NCBI GenBank assembly: GCA_049999725.1
Contig: JBNGIS010031448.1
Location: forward strand, 1-44,141
Reading direction: 5' to 3'
Source: Haplomitrium mnioides
Lineage: Eukaryota; Marchantiophyta; Haplomitriopsida; Calobryales
Length of the DNA: 44,141 nt
Position numbers and translations under genes: made by a program. Positions within the stretch are counted from its first letter, which is position 1, and each line of letters opens with the position of its first letter. The notes below the pieces were generated by a model, which saw nothing but the letters and a program-made list of their open reading frames with translations, ran no database searches and was not told the DNA's origin. Below, one piece after another: positions 31,431-42,884 of the stretch.

Positions 31431-32110
31431 CTTTGCCAACTTCACATTGTCATGTGGTATACTTTGATAATGGGAGACTAAAGGTCCACTTTGTTGTTGC
31501 TTGTGCAACTTGTATATATGTGGGACTAAAGGTCCTCTACAGCATTCTGTGCTCATCAAATTGGTTGGTTAGACTAAAGGTCATTTGAAATGCTGCTTGC
31601 TCAGCAAGTGCGCTGGCTGGACTAAAGATCCATTGAAATGCTGCTTGCTTAGCGAGTGCGCTGGTTGGACTAAAGGTCCATTGAAATGCTGCTTGCTCAG
31701 TGAGTGCGTTAGCTGGACTAAAGGTCCATTGAAATGCTGCTTGTTTAGCAAGTGCACTGGCTAGACTAAAGATTCATTGAAATCATTATGCAACTTGCTT
31801 TCCATCATTTGGCATTTTCTTTTCGACATGAGGACTAAAGGTCCTTTCTGGATCGGCAGTGACATTTTATGAGCAGAAGGTCCTTTCATTTTTTGGCCAT
31901 TGAGGACAAAAGGTCCTTTTCCTATATTGAGGTCTTTGTGGACAAAAGGTCCATTCTGAATTGATGTGCCTCTATGGACTAAAGGTCCATATAGTGCATA
32001 TCATGAGGGACACAAGGTCCAACCTCAGAGTTTAGGCCATGAGAGACAAAATGTCCAAACTCAATATTTGGGCCATTTGGGACTAAAGGTCCATATGCAC
32101 TTTGGATATT
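31431..32110 (-). repeat. Repeat-rich insert in copia RT coding GPLVP/GPLVQ-type peptides
   Basis: It lies between the fingers-side block of RT (ends near 32115) and the 'YGLKQSG' block. The minus strand has about 17 copies of GGACCTTTAGTCC-like sequence, read as G-P-L-V-P or G-P-L-V-Q. At 31567-31758 there are four complete 48-bp units (16 codons each) starting at 31567, 31615, 31663 and 31711, with a fifth partial. The unit length keeps frame. Each 13-bp core is itself an imperfect palindrome. Confidence 0.85.
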
Positions 32111-32510
32111 CTCCCCCTGAATATGAAATGCTATCCTTGAGATGAGTTCGAAGGGTGCCTTCATAAAAATCTGGGTATCTAGAGTGCCATATAAGTAGGT
32201 TGTGATGACATCCATAATATGCATAGTGAGATGACATTGGATAGCAAATGCCATCATATATCTGTAAGTAATAATGTCCATGACATGTGAGTATGTGAGG
32301 TCATAGTCACGTCCAACAATTTGAGTGCATTCTTTGGCCACTAATCTTGCCTTATATCTTGTGACATCACCTTTCGCATTATATTTGCGGACAAAAATAA
32401 ATCTGTAATATGTCATATGCATGTTTGGAAGTGCTGGCATGACAGATCCGAATACTTGTCGTTGTATAAGAGAGTCAAGTTCCGAATTTATCATTTTTTC
32501 CCATTGGGGT
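32110..32510 (-). pseudogene. Copia reverse transcriptase, N-terminal half
   Basis: The minus strand shows 'INSELDSLIQRQVFGSV', 'FIFVRKYNAKGDVTRYKARL', 'AKECTQIVGRDYDLTYSHVM' and 'HIMDVITTYLYGTLD'. The D in M-D-V is the first catalytic aspartate of the RT palm. The open frame runs straight into the GPLVP repeats without a stop, indicating the insert was translated. Confidence 0.9.
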
Positions 32511-33119
32511 CAATCGGTTCTTGATTGTGCTTCTCATATAGATAAAGGATCAAGCATATCCTTGTCTATAGATTGTGATACAGATAATGTGAATAGATCA
32601 TCCATAGTGGTATGGGATCTGCCCCATATTTGACCAGTATGGGAATAGTCAATTGTTATTTTATCGTTGTCTGTCGCAACGTTCAATAATATCAATGATT
32701 TAGGCTTATTCTTTGAGCCTATAGGTCTGCCACATTTTGCTTTAGGCTATATATTAGTGGCAAGGGTGTCGACTTTTTGAAGTCTTGCTGGTGCATTAGC
32801 AGCTTCTATATGTGATTTGGTAATGTTGGTTGCATTGTTAAATGCATCGGACATTTTAATTAATGTTTGTTGTAAATGGAGGAGTCTTCTGACTTTGGCA
32901 TCGAAATGTCCATTTTGTTGGATGAAGTTCAACGGCAAGTGCTGGTGCTATATTAAGTTGTACTCAAACTTGCATGGTACAGCTTTGTCCTTTAGTGTCA
33001 GATGTGGAAAAGATTCTTCAAAGAATTGGTAGTTTACAAATTGAGACTTAAACACATCAGAGGTTGAGGGTTCAAGATATCGAATGAGAGAAGGAGATTC
33101 AAAACCAATATATGCATTT
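32511..33119 (-). pseudogene. Copia Pol linker between integrase and RT
   Basis: The minus strand contains 'APARLQKVDTLATNI' and, after a stop, 'KCGRPIGSKNKPKS', the GRPxGSK signature usual in the linker of this copia group. The rest is low-complexity and broken. Confidence 0.75.
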
Positions 33120-33870
33120 TTATCGTTGTGGTCCCATCTTCGTTTGATGTGGTCCTAAGATTGGGACAAGTACAAGGCAACCAAATGTGCAAAGATGTGA
33201 TATATTGGCTAGGATTTCCACATCAAGTTGATGTGGGGAATTCTGATTAAATGCAAATGATTTGTAATGTAATAGAGATGTTGCGTGCATGGCTACATGT
33301 CCCCAAGCAGTGGTGGGGAGATTTGAATTCAAAAGTAATGGTCTTGCTATGAGTTGTATTCTCTTAATAGCAGATTTTGCAATGCCATTCGACAAGTGTA
33401 CATGTGGAACTGAATATTGTATCTCTATGCCGGCAGATGTGCAAAAATCGTCAAAAGTTTGTGAAGAGAATTCTTTGGCATTGTCCACTCTCAGGTTTCT
33501 GATTGGGTAATCAGAGAATTGTGTTGAGAGTTTCAAGATCTGAGACAACAGTTTTGGGAAGACCATGTTTTTGGTTGTAAGAAGAGATACTTCTGACCAT
33601 TTGGATGACTCATCAATGGTGACAAGGAAGTATCTGAATGGTCCCAAAGGTGGGTGGATGGGTCCACAAACATTAGCGTGGATTCTCTTGAGGAATCGAG
33701 AAATCGTGATTGTTGTTTTATCGTGAGAAAGTGTAGTTCTCATTTTACCTTGTGCGCATGCCAAGCATGGTGTATTCAATGGCAGTGGATGCACGTTCTG
33801 AGGTATGCCTTTGCTATCATTTTTGATGCGGTAAAACATATCTCAGCCTGGATGCCCTAGGCGGTTGTGC
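33120..33870 (-). pseudogene. Copia integrase, catalytic residues lost
   Basis: It encodes 'CLACAQGKMRTTLSH' (zinc-finger end), 'RIHANVCGPIHPPLGPFRYF', 'LRVDNAKEFSSQTFDDFC' and 'SNGIAKSAIKRIQLIARPL'. In the family the first block has H-x-D and the last has A-E-S; here these read N and K, so two of the three DDE acids are replaced by changes that fit G-to-A transitions. Otherwise it is open for 239 codons. Confidence 0.9.
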
Positions 33871-34052
33871 CCTGTGAGGGATATGGAGACCAGCTTTGTG
33901 GAGACATGATATGAACATATTTTTGTGGTACACAATCTAAGTGGTGACAGTGAGAATGTTTCTCATATGTCGAAGCCTGTTGCTGTCGGACTCAAGATAT
34001 GGAGGACTTCAGTGTCTTGAAAAGATTCGGTTTAAATGTGAAAACCGTTTTG

Positions 34053-34862
34053 TCATATATCCTCAAAACTGATGAGGTTTCTAGTTGTTGCAGGTTCATA
34101 AATTGCAGATTTGATATCCAGCCTTGTTCCATTTGGAAATATTATGGTCGCTAGGCCATGTCCTTCTTCAATTTGATTGTGGCCAATAATAGTTGTCATA
34201 GGCCTGGAAGAAGGTTTGATCGATGAGAAGTACTTGCGATCTTGCAAAATGGTGTGCGTAGATCCGCTATCTACAATGCAGGTTATCTCAAATTTATTTT
34301 TTTGGTTTGATAGGGATGAATAAGTCATGTGACTTTGAGGATGTATATTGTATTGTGGATATTCATCCGTGTCTGTCAATTCTAGTAAGTTGCCTTGCAC
34401 TTCATGATTGTGAGGTCTGGTACTATGTTGGTATATTCGCGATAGGTGCGTGGGTACTCTACACGTGGGCTGGGTGTGGCCATGAGTGCCACATCGTGTA
34501 CATATGGTTTGCTGCTGGTGCGGATTAGACATATTCCGCCGACCTCTATGGAGTTGTCTGCCTTCTCTATTATTCCATGTGTGTTGTGAAGCGTTTTTTG
34601 GTGTCATTGATATGTGAAGGTTTGAATGTCGATCCCTGTTATTGGGATTTGGAGGTTGACTGTTGGTCGGGAAATTATAGCTCCCTCTAAATCTGGGATT
34701 ACCCCTTCCTCTTCCTCTGGAAGAATGTCTATTCTTGGAACGAGGGTAAAGATTAGTCCCTGTAAAGTGTGATTCAGGGTTTTGATGAGGAGCAGCAAAC
34801 CCTGGGGGTCTTTTCTTTGCATTTTCCATGAGAAGCAATTGATGTGTTTCAGCAAGTAGCAT
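34053..34862 (-). pseudogene. Copia nucleocapsid zinc knuckle and protease
   Basis: The minus strand is open for 269 codons: an RGRG-rich stretch, the knuckle CTRCGTHGHTQPTC (C-x2-C-x4-H-x4-C), then 'ITCIVDSGSTHTILQDRKYF' with the protease D-S-G, and 'ATIIFPNGTRLDI'. It ends at 'LISFEDI', after which the pre-integrase part (33870-34050) is broken. Confidence 0.9.
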
Positions 34863-34892
34863 GTATGCTATGAGTTCAGAGTACCGAGTGAA

Positions 34893-35567
34893 TCACATAT
34901 TGCGATATTGTGATGCCAAAATGAGATTTCTCACAAGAAAAGTCGATAGAGTTTTCTCTATTTGTTCTTCATCGGTCATAAGGTGATCGCAGATTGCTAG
35001 CTGTGAGACAATGTGAAATATTTTGCTATTGTAGTGGAGGACAAACGTGTGGTCTTGAACTCGTAGGTTAATCCAATCGTATCTCGCTGCAGGGAGCGAT
35101 ATGCTTGTCAGATAGTTGAATCTGAGTTTCAATTCTTCCCATAGTAGATGGGGAATGTGATAGTTTCGGTATTGAAGTCTCAAGGGTTCCACCAGGTGGT
35201 GTTTGATCAAGATGAGGACTCTTACTGCATCACATGGGGTGATGTTGTTGTCCGTGTTTATGACTTCACGGATAGTCTTGGATGCTAAGTAGGTTGTAAC
35301 GTCTAGTGACCAAAACGAATAGTTGGAGCCGTCCAATTTCATAGCCTGGAATTTAAGAGATTTCACACATGTCATTGTGGATCTGTTCTCTATTCTACTA
35401 AGAATATCTGTGAATGAGAAAGATGAACCAGAATTTCTGGCAAATGCAGCTGCTGGATCAGGGCTGCGATTGTCTGTACTTGGTACAGATTGGTGATCAA
35501 CTTGATTTTTGGTTGACCATGGATCTTTGTACCTATTTATATCTTCTACCTTAAGTGGAAAGATCAA
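34893..35567 (-). pseudogene. Copia Gag
   Basis: It encodes 'KSLKFQAMKLDGSNYSFWSL' and 'TYLASKTIREVI', then 'LLWEELKLRFN' and 'RYDWINLRVQD' with 'LVRNLILASQYRNM'. The L-D-G-x-N-Y-x-x-W opening and the W-x-x-L-x-x-R-F block are typical of copia Gag (UBN2/retrotran_gag type). A stop near 34890 separates it from the next frame. Confidence 0.88.
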
Positions 35568-37395
35568 AAATTGAAATGAAAAACATGAAATAACTGACTA
35601 GCTGCGTGTCGATCGATTTAAACACCAAGAAATGAAATAATAAATTGATGTGGCTAATGGATGAAGGAACTGCCTTGTATTCGTATGTATTTATTGCTTC
35701 TGGTGTGCTGGTAGCGTGTCCTTCTAGATCTTTATTGTGTGTCCTCCCAAAGCTAAAACAGAGCCTAATCCTCAATCGCTGTTGTGCCTCTCTGCAATAC
35801 TGATTCTGTAACTAGAAAAAAAAGGTAATAGTTGCAGGTCTGGCCAGATAGAGGTTGAGCTTATGGAGGTGACAAGGGTCAGCGTTTTTTTTGTTATTAT
35901 GATTCGCCTATAACCTCCATCAGAAGTAGTTTAGAATCAACAAGTATGTCCCTTGTGAGGGATAGATTCGTTCAGAGAACGAAAAAGAATCAATTGAAGA
36001 TGATCAAAGAATGGGTTGAGAAATTTGAACCAAGAAGTTTTGGAGAACAGAGTGAAAGAGCTGGTAGTTGCAGAGTTGCTCTTTCATTGACTATTGATGT
36101 AGCTTTTTGTGTAGTCGCTTGTGTGAAGGTATCTTTCACCAAAGATGTTTCTGACTAGGTCTTTGATGCTGCATAAACAAGTGAGTCAAACTTGTGCACA
36201 GGTTTGTGGAATCTGTGCATGGTCTTTCCCTTGCTTAAATAGTGTTTTTTCACAGTAGAGAGCCAAACCAGTAACAAGGTAATATCAAAAACTGAGAAGA
36301 AGAAGTCAATAGGAGTTCATATACACTGGTGTCGAAGGATGGCAGGTGTACACGTTGGTGTCATCTCCTATGCTGGACAATGTCTAATATAGAAAGTGGA
36401 GAAAGCAAAAGTCTCACAAAGAATTGCGGGATAAAATGGTGATGAGATACAACAGTGGTTCGTAAGCATAGATGTTAGTAATAAAATCAGGAAGAAAAAT
36501 GAAGAGTATGACTTGATAGTTGTTGTTGTCGAAGAGACAACTTCAACTTGTCATGGGCCGAGGAACAAAGACAAAACAAACAAGAGGATACAATGCAGGT
36601 TAGTTTTGGGCACGCATATGGTTGATGAGTCAAGAGAGTAATGAGCCAATGTTGCTTAGTGTCATCGAATAGAGGGATGACAACAAGAAAAGGAAAAAAA
36701 AGGTAAGTGGTGAGGTCGCAGTAGTGAGCAATGTTGTCAAGCTGAGACTGAAAAAGAGAGAGAAGTTCTCCAACCGAGCAATCGCAAAGTGTATAGATGA
36801 GCACAAAGTTGTGGAGCAGGGGAGCAAGTATGCCACCAAGCAAAGAAAAGAGAAGGTAAGAAGTTCGTCGAATGAGGAGCGCGATGTTGTCTAGAAGAGT
36901 GGAATGTCGTCAAGCCAAAGGTCAACGATGCATCAAAGCGGGTAAGCCAAAGCATCGAGCAGCAACGCTAGTGAGTTAGAGGAGCAAAGTCGAGCAATGT
37001 CGAGCAGGGTCGAGAAGGAGCAGCAACAGCGAGCAATGCGAGCAAGAGCAGCTAAGTGAGCAATGTGAGCAGGAGCAGCCAAGCAAGCAATGTGAGCAGG
37101 AGCAAGCTAGGGTTGCAAAGCGTGGGCGCACCCTAGTTTGTACCGGGAGGTTTTCCTAGAGAAAAAAGAAAAATAAAGAAAAAGGATGGATGCTCAAAGA
37201 GAAGAGGAAAACCTTGTTAGGAAAGTAGTAAAAGAGAAAAAAAAATGAAATGTGCGCAGGAGCAAAACTATGGAAACAAAAGTCCAACGCAGAGGTAGAA
37301 CGTAGTATGCAAATGCTAGAGCGTTTCCAAATGTTGGTGCAACATGAGCGCATGCGAGAGAAAAAAAAATGTAGAGTCCTTTTGTGCTAATAATA
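35568..37395 (-). other. Copia 5' leader (about 1.8 kb) with GAGCA-rich repeats
   Basis: No conserved coding region is recognised. On the plus strand 36960-37115 has many 'gagcaatg(c/t)gagca(g)gagcagc' units. ORFs of 60-118 codons here are stop-poor by composition and match nothing I know. The leader is long relative to the 108-bp LTRs, so the RNA start and regulatory signals may lie partly here. Confidence 0.5.
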
Positions 37396-37503
37396 TGTTA
37401 TCGCATGAGCACCGCACGCATATACACAGGAGTCTCTAAGACGGACGAGTAGAATGATTAGGTTGGGACTGCTTACATGGGGTATATATATGTCCCTATA
37501 ACA
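37396..37503 (-). repeat. Copia 5' LTR (108 bp)
   Basis: It pairs with 29543-29650. TATATATA (37483-37490) serves as the likely promoter box on the minus strand, only about 14 bases after the LTR start. Confidence 0.93.
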
Positions 37504-37545
37504 AGTACAACTTAGATATAGAATGTACAATGGAAAAAAACTTAC

Positions 37546-38583
37546 CAATAGCTTTTCAAAGCTAGAGTAAAATGAAGACATTTTCGACTCCTCGTTGTGG
37601 ATGGGGTACTCCATCCTAGCTTCTTCCCAAGAGGTGCAGTAGACTTTGGAGCAAAAAGACTTTACCATAACCGCCAACACTTTATATCTCTCCAATTCAC
37701 AAAACATTTCTTCAATTGAAAGCTCTCCAGCTTCCACACGTTTCAAAACAAAACTTTTTACTTCATTTGGAAGACCCTAAAGACACCTCCACGGTGTTCA
37801 CTTCATGTCCTTTATTCTCAACAATCCTTTGGCCTTAAGCTTCTTGTCCTTCACTTGATTTTCTCCCACATAAAAAAAATGCTATGCTGTAAATCCCAAA
37901 GCTCACCACTTCGGAATGCTAACTGGAACCAATTATCCTGAGAAGTGACTATCTTCTCAAGAGTCAACTTTGGCTTGATCTCCAAAGTCTCCAACACCAA
38001 TTCCCTTTTTAGTTTTTTGGATGACACCATCCTACTCTCAGTGTATCTTTGATGCCAATATTTGACCTTTTAAACCGACGTCATTTCTAATATGTACCTT
38101 TGGTCGTAATTGTCATCTATTGCAAATATGCGGGCCTTTAATAGAGCCAGCCTCATGAAACATAAAAGTTATAGAGCAAAAGGATAGGACTTTTCACTCT
38201 ACATTCGGTGATTAAAAGTCACCTTGTAGCACTGTGGTTGCCTTTTGTGATTTCGTATCTATACTTGTCATGGTTCCTCAAATTGAACTTTGATTTATCT
38301 CTTAACCCGCACTTCGAGCCAACCACAACAATAAAGAAGCTATGCACATACTTGTTTGCAAGCATCCTTTGCGCCAAAAGCTCCACAAAATTCTCATTCA
38401 ACCTTCTAATTTAGAATGGCCCCTAGTTATCCACTCTTAGTTTTGGAAGGTTAAGATTTTCTAGCCAAATTGCAATTGTTTCCTTCTGGAATTTGTATCG
38501 TTGGATTGCAGACTCTCTAATTTTGTTTCTTTCTTCCTTAGATATTGTCTAAGGGTCTACCTGCTCTCGCTCTTGAAAGATCA
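37546..38583 (-). pseudogene. Gene M copy B, exon 2, 3' part: ParB/Srx-like domain and helical tail
   Basis: It opens at donor GTAAGT (37540-37545) and runs up to the solo-LTR junction. It encodes 'KRVEAGELSIEEMFCELERY' (37660-37746) and, in broken frames, 'KFNLRNHDKYRYEITKGNHS' (38219-38310), matching the GGRHN region of copy A at 4690-4750. Here the G-G-R-H-N block has been altered to K-G-N-H-S. Stops and frameshifts are frequent, so this copy is less readable than copy A in this region. Confidence 0.65.
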
Positions 38584-41500
38584 TGTGAGAGCATGGTTCC
38601 TGACAAAAGGTCAAAAACTGCTTGAAGGTGGTCTCTTCTGAGCAGTGGAGTGAGAGGGAAGTGGTAAAGCTTCAGTTCTGTGAGAGTAAAGTGTAAAAAT
38701 ATGTATATAAGTTTTTGTGAGGAGATTTTGGAGATCATTGGCCAAGGAGAGAAGCTTGGGTAATGAGGAAGCTGAGGTAATTTATTTTTTTTTAGAAAAA
38801 GAAAACTCGGTAAAACTAATCTAGGTGTTGAGGGCCATCCAGCCCCTATCTACCTATCTATTTCTATGTGTGTTGATGGACAGCTTGCCCAAGAGCCAGT
38901 TGAAGTGTGTCGGAGGACAAGTTGCCCTGTTTAGTCCTGAACTAGATCCGTCCATGGGCAAGAAGTTAAGCGGTGGCCTGACATCTAGGGGGCTGCCTCT
39001 CGAAAGACAGGAGGAGTGAGATCCTTATATACTAATTCAGCAACATTGCGGGAAACTTATGGGATATATGCAGAGGCCAGGATGACTCGCGAATGTGTCT
39101 GTGGATTTCTAGTGAGTATGGCTGTGAGAAAGGGTGCGTGGCAACGATGAATCCCTGTAAACGAAGAAGGATCAGCTGCGAGGCAACCAAGTGATGCGAG
39201 CCCTGTTGCGACGATCGAAATGAAGAGCTGAACCCAACGAAGGACCTGTTTGAATCAATTGTGCTGCGCTGCGCCAAACTGAAGAAGTACCTTGCTGATG
39301 AGAATTTCTAATGAAGATAGAGTTGAGACGAATTGCTGCAAAGAAGGATCCGATGGGTAGGGTGTTGAAGCTGATGTGGTAAAGAGTCAAGTCTGAGGCG
39401 GAACTTGGTTCGCGATGAGTGCAGAAGTCCCGATTTTACTTGGAGTTATGTATCGTTCTTCTAAGAAGCTATTCAGGGAGTCAATTACTGAAGGATTAAT
39501 TGGCAATCGATCTCCTTAAGAAGAAGAAAGCGATCAACCTGTGAGGGAATGTTCTGCGCTGAAAGCCCATGCGGAATATGAACTGTGATAAGGAAGAATC
39601 AAATTGTGAAGATCAGCCTATGCGACATTCCATGAGAAAAAACGAAATATGGGGAAATCACCTCGCGACGAAGACCTCCAACGATCGGATTGAAGAAGAA
39701 AAGATGATCTGCGAAGGATTGAATTGGAAGACTGCTACAAAGAGGAAATCGATCGAGCTGATGCGCAATCAGGTGGTATTAAATTTTAAAGGAATAATTA
39801 AAGAATTGGAAGCGAGCGGAAGGAGGTTCCGTGGAGAGTCCGTGGTCCGTGAAGAAGGCTTCGGAAAGTCGCCTTCCTATGTGGGGAACCCCAGTTAAGA
39901 GGGTTTACGTTAAGAGTCCGTGTGGGGATCCGAAGTGGAATCCCCGGTTTAATTGGTTCCGAAGGAAGTTTCGATGTGAGGAGCACTGGTTAATGTGGAT
40001 TCCGAAGCTGCTTAATTAATCAGATAGAAAGGTGATTTATCGAAGATTCAGACGACAGGGACGTAGTTGGGAAAGCTTGAATCGGGTATCTTCAGAAAGT
40101 TCGAAAGGAATCTGCGGAGCTCTTAGTTCTTACAACAAACTTTTCGACAAGTCAGGTAAACAAGCCTTCTTTAATGTTCTTACATAGAACTTCTCCATGC
40201 CTTAGTAAAAAGAAGAAGTCTCTCAAGGTTCCTATATCAAGGGATAGTGGCAAAAGGAAGATATATCGATGATTGGACAGAGGAAGAACGCAAAAGGCCG
40301 GAAAGGTGACTTATTGACAGTCCAGCACAAAAGGAAAACTAAGTATCAAAACAGGGATAAATTGAAGATCTGGTAAGAAAGGGAAGATGGAGCCGGAAGG
40401 GCGATAAATCGAAGGCGGAGCCCACTTAAAGGGGTTCTGATCTGACATCCGTTGAGGAACACCCTAGGTAAAATGGTTCCGATTGACCTTCCTAAGTGGA
40501 GAGTCCACTTAGCAGGGTTCCGAAGGGGTCTAACAAAGGTTGCCAAAACGAGGATATAGCGCAACTCCAGTCGAGAAAGAAAGGATGCTGAAACAAAAAT
40601 TTATCACCTGTCTAAGAGAAGCAAGCAGTGTAGGAAACGGCGATATATCATAGGGTTGAAAAGAAGAAACCAGAAGAGATCTACCGAAAGGATGACAAAT
40701 CTTAGATTTGACTATGTGAGAACCAAAAATGTCAAAAAGGTGATCTAGCGCAGATCTGACAGAAGAGGAAGTGGTGCCGAAAAGGAGATCTAGCACCGAT
40801 CCAGTTGGGGCAAAAACGAAGGTTCTTCATAGTTCTTCTACAGAAGGTCAAGGCTTTGCGGATGATGTGGCAGCTGTGAAAGTCAACTGGTCAACGGGCG
40901 GTCAGCGCAACGGTCCGGCTACCCCTCTGCGGGGCAGCATCGAACAATGTCATAGTGGAAACGTGGCACCTCTGCGGGAACTGCGAATCAACGAGAATCT
41001 GGGAGATTCCTCGGGAATATTGAATCTTTGCGGAAACGTGGCACTACGAGAGAGCCCGTGGGCTTCTTCAGAGTGTACGCGGATCTGCGGAAACGTGGGT
41101 CTTCGACGATCGATGAGCGATTGCAGAACGAACTACGGAATTCACTTCAGATTGTGCGCCAAGCTCTGTCGCCTTGCAGAATTTACCCGATCCCTTGGAA
41201 TTCACATCGAATCTGCGCCGAAAGTTGCATTCTACGGTCTGCGCCAGTCCTTTTCAAATCTATGCCAAATTTCCACCTACCAGCATCTCAAGCCCGCAAC
41301 AATCCAAATCGCAAGGTGGGTGAAAAGCAAAAAGGTATAATTCGCAAAAGGGGGATAAAGGGGTCCTCGCTTTGTTGTTAGTGGACCGATAGTTTTGTTC
41401 AGGAAGAGCAACGGGAGACAGAAGAGAGAATTCTGATGAGATCTCTGGTGAGGTGGGTGTATTTCGTGAGGGAAGGCCATCGCAGGGTGGAGGTGGACTA

Positions 41501-42884
41501 AGGAGTGATGGGAATCGTAGAGCAGGAGGCTCTAGAGGCTCAGACTTCTCAAGTGGACTCACATGTGAAGGTAGATCCAACATTTGGAGGTGGACCAACA
41601 CTTAGAGGAGAGGAGAGTTCTTTCTGTTTGTATTTCGTGAGGGGCAGCCAAGGGGAGGAAAGTCCTGGTGTCGCCTTAGCTTTAGCTTGTGCAGAAGATC
41701 AGTCCCAGTAGCATTAGGAGANNNNNNNNNNNNNNNNNNNNNNNNNNNNNNNNNNNNNNNNNNNNNNNNNNNNNNNNNNNNNNNNNNNNNNNNNNNNNNN
41801 NNNNNNNNNNNNNNNNNNNNNTTTTTTTTACTTTCTTGTGGAACAGGGAGAGGGGTACAAGTCATTTGTCGAGCTCCTGTTCTGGGGTTTCTCATTGTAC
41901 ATGTGTGCTTCAGAAAATATACAGAGAGTTCATGTCTGTGAGGTCTCCTACCCATATATTTTATTAATTGCAGCTTTATGAGGAGCAGTTTTGAGGATGG
42001 AGTATGAATTCAAAAGTTAGAGTTGGTTAGTGAATGTTTTGCAGGTTTGCAATTGAAGAAGTCAGTTAGATAGCATTAGAGGAGTGCATGTCAGGAGTTG
42101 CCTAAGTGTGTCCTGTTGGTGGGCTTGGGTTTTGAGTTCCAGATTGTGGTGTGTGGGAGGTTTAGTGACAAAATCAATTCTGCTTTAAATTCTGTTCTGT
42201 TCTATATGTGTTAATTCTTAAGGAGAGAACCTTTTGTGGTCAATCAGTCAGTGGATACTGGTTGGTGGGTTGCAGTAGAGCAAGGAGTGTTCAGTATTGT
42301 GTGTGCCTATGGAATAGGTGGTCATTTCAACAAGCAAACATAGTAGTGGGTGGTTGGAGGAACAGCGAGTGGATGTGAGATCAGGAGGGTCGTTCTATAG
42401 TTGAGTTCTCACCATCAAGCTCTAGGGTATATTGGGTTGGAGTGGCTTGAGTATCCAGTTTGAGGGAAGTCAGGTGGTGTAATAAAGGTAGGCACTGGAG
42501 TGTTGGTTTGAGATATCCTTGCAAGTTGGGTAACTGGTTGCTTGTGAATTTCTCTAAGTCAGCTCAAGTTTAAATTCAGCTTGTACATCAGCTTTCTTGT
42601 CCTAGAAGTGTTAGTCATACAGTGTGAGTAACTCTTGGCTGTTGTTCTGTGTTAGTGAGTGGTTGGAAGTATTTTTGTGTGTGATTTGTGGAGGAAAAGG
42701 GTTGTCAGGTCTAGAGTGGAGAGCGGTCCATCTTTGAACTAATAGAGTGCAGTTTCAGAACTCTCTAAAGAATCTGGAAAGTCGATAATAAAAGTGATTA
42801 AGAGCAGATTTCTATATAGATCTTGAGCGGTTTGATTCTTGGGTGTGCTTTTTGGGGTTGGAGTGCCATTGCTATGCTATGACA
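38584..42884 (+). mobile_element. Solo LTR of the G2 family, opposite orientation, 4301 bp
   Basis: It starts TGTGAGAGCATGG and ends GCTATGACA, the reverse complements of the G2 LTR ends in plus orientation. Many blocks match G2 LTR in reverse: TATC/TACC microsatellite near 38850, 'ggggatccgaagtgg', and 'tcctagaagtgttagtcat'. No Gag or Pol is present. Flanks GATCA (38579-38583) and GATCT (42885-42889) suggest a 5-bp duplication. It is about 1.3 kb longer than the G2 3' LTR, with extra sequence at roughly 40150-41750. A 100-N gap lies at 41722-41821. Open frames within it are not genes. Confidence 0.88.

Larger units (their letters stand above)
29543..37503 (-). mobile_element. Ty1/copia element with very short (108 bp) LTRs
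   Basis: Direct 108-bp LTRs (29543-29650 and 37396-37503) begin TGTTATAGGG and end AACA on the minus strand. Flanks AATAC (29538-29542) and AGTAC (37504-37508) fit a 5-bp duplication; the empty site in copy A reads attcactacaac near 3963-3974. Minus-strand order is Gag, zinc knuckle/protease, integrase, RT, RNase H, i.e. copia type. PPT at 29651-29661. The primer site inside the right LTR is too degenerate to name. Pol carries many frame breaks, so the element is dead. Confidence 0.92.

Noticed and set aside
31567-31758. Relating the copia GGACTAAAGGTCC palindrome to the X palindrome
   Set aside because: Both carry GGAC/GTCC ends, but cores differ (TAAAG versus ATGCGCGCAT) and the copia repeat is explained by coding periodicity.
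36487-36955. Overlapping minus-strand frames in the copia leader
   Set aside because: Three frames overlap without any conserved block or link to Gag; composition explains them.
40771-41340. 189-codon open frame on the plus strand
   Set aside because: It falls inside the extra part of the solo LTR, overlaps another open frame, and shows no domain or homologous counterpart in the other LTRs.
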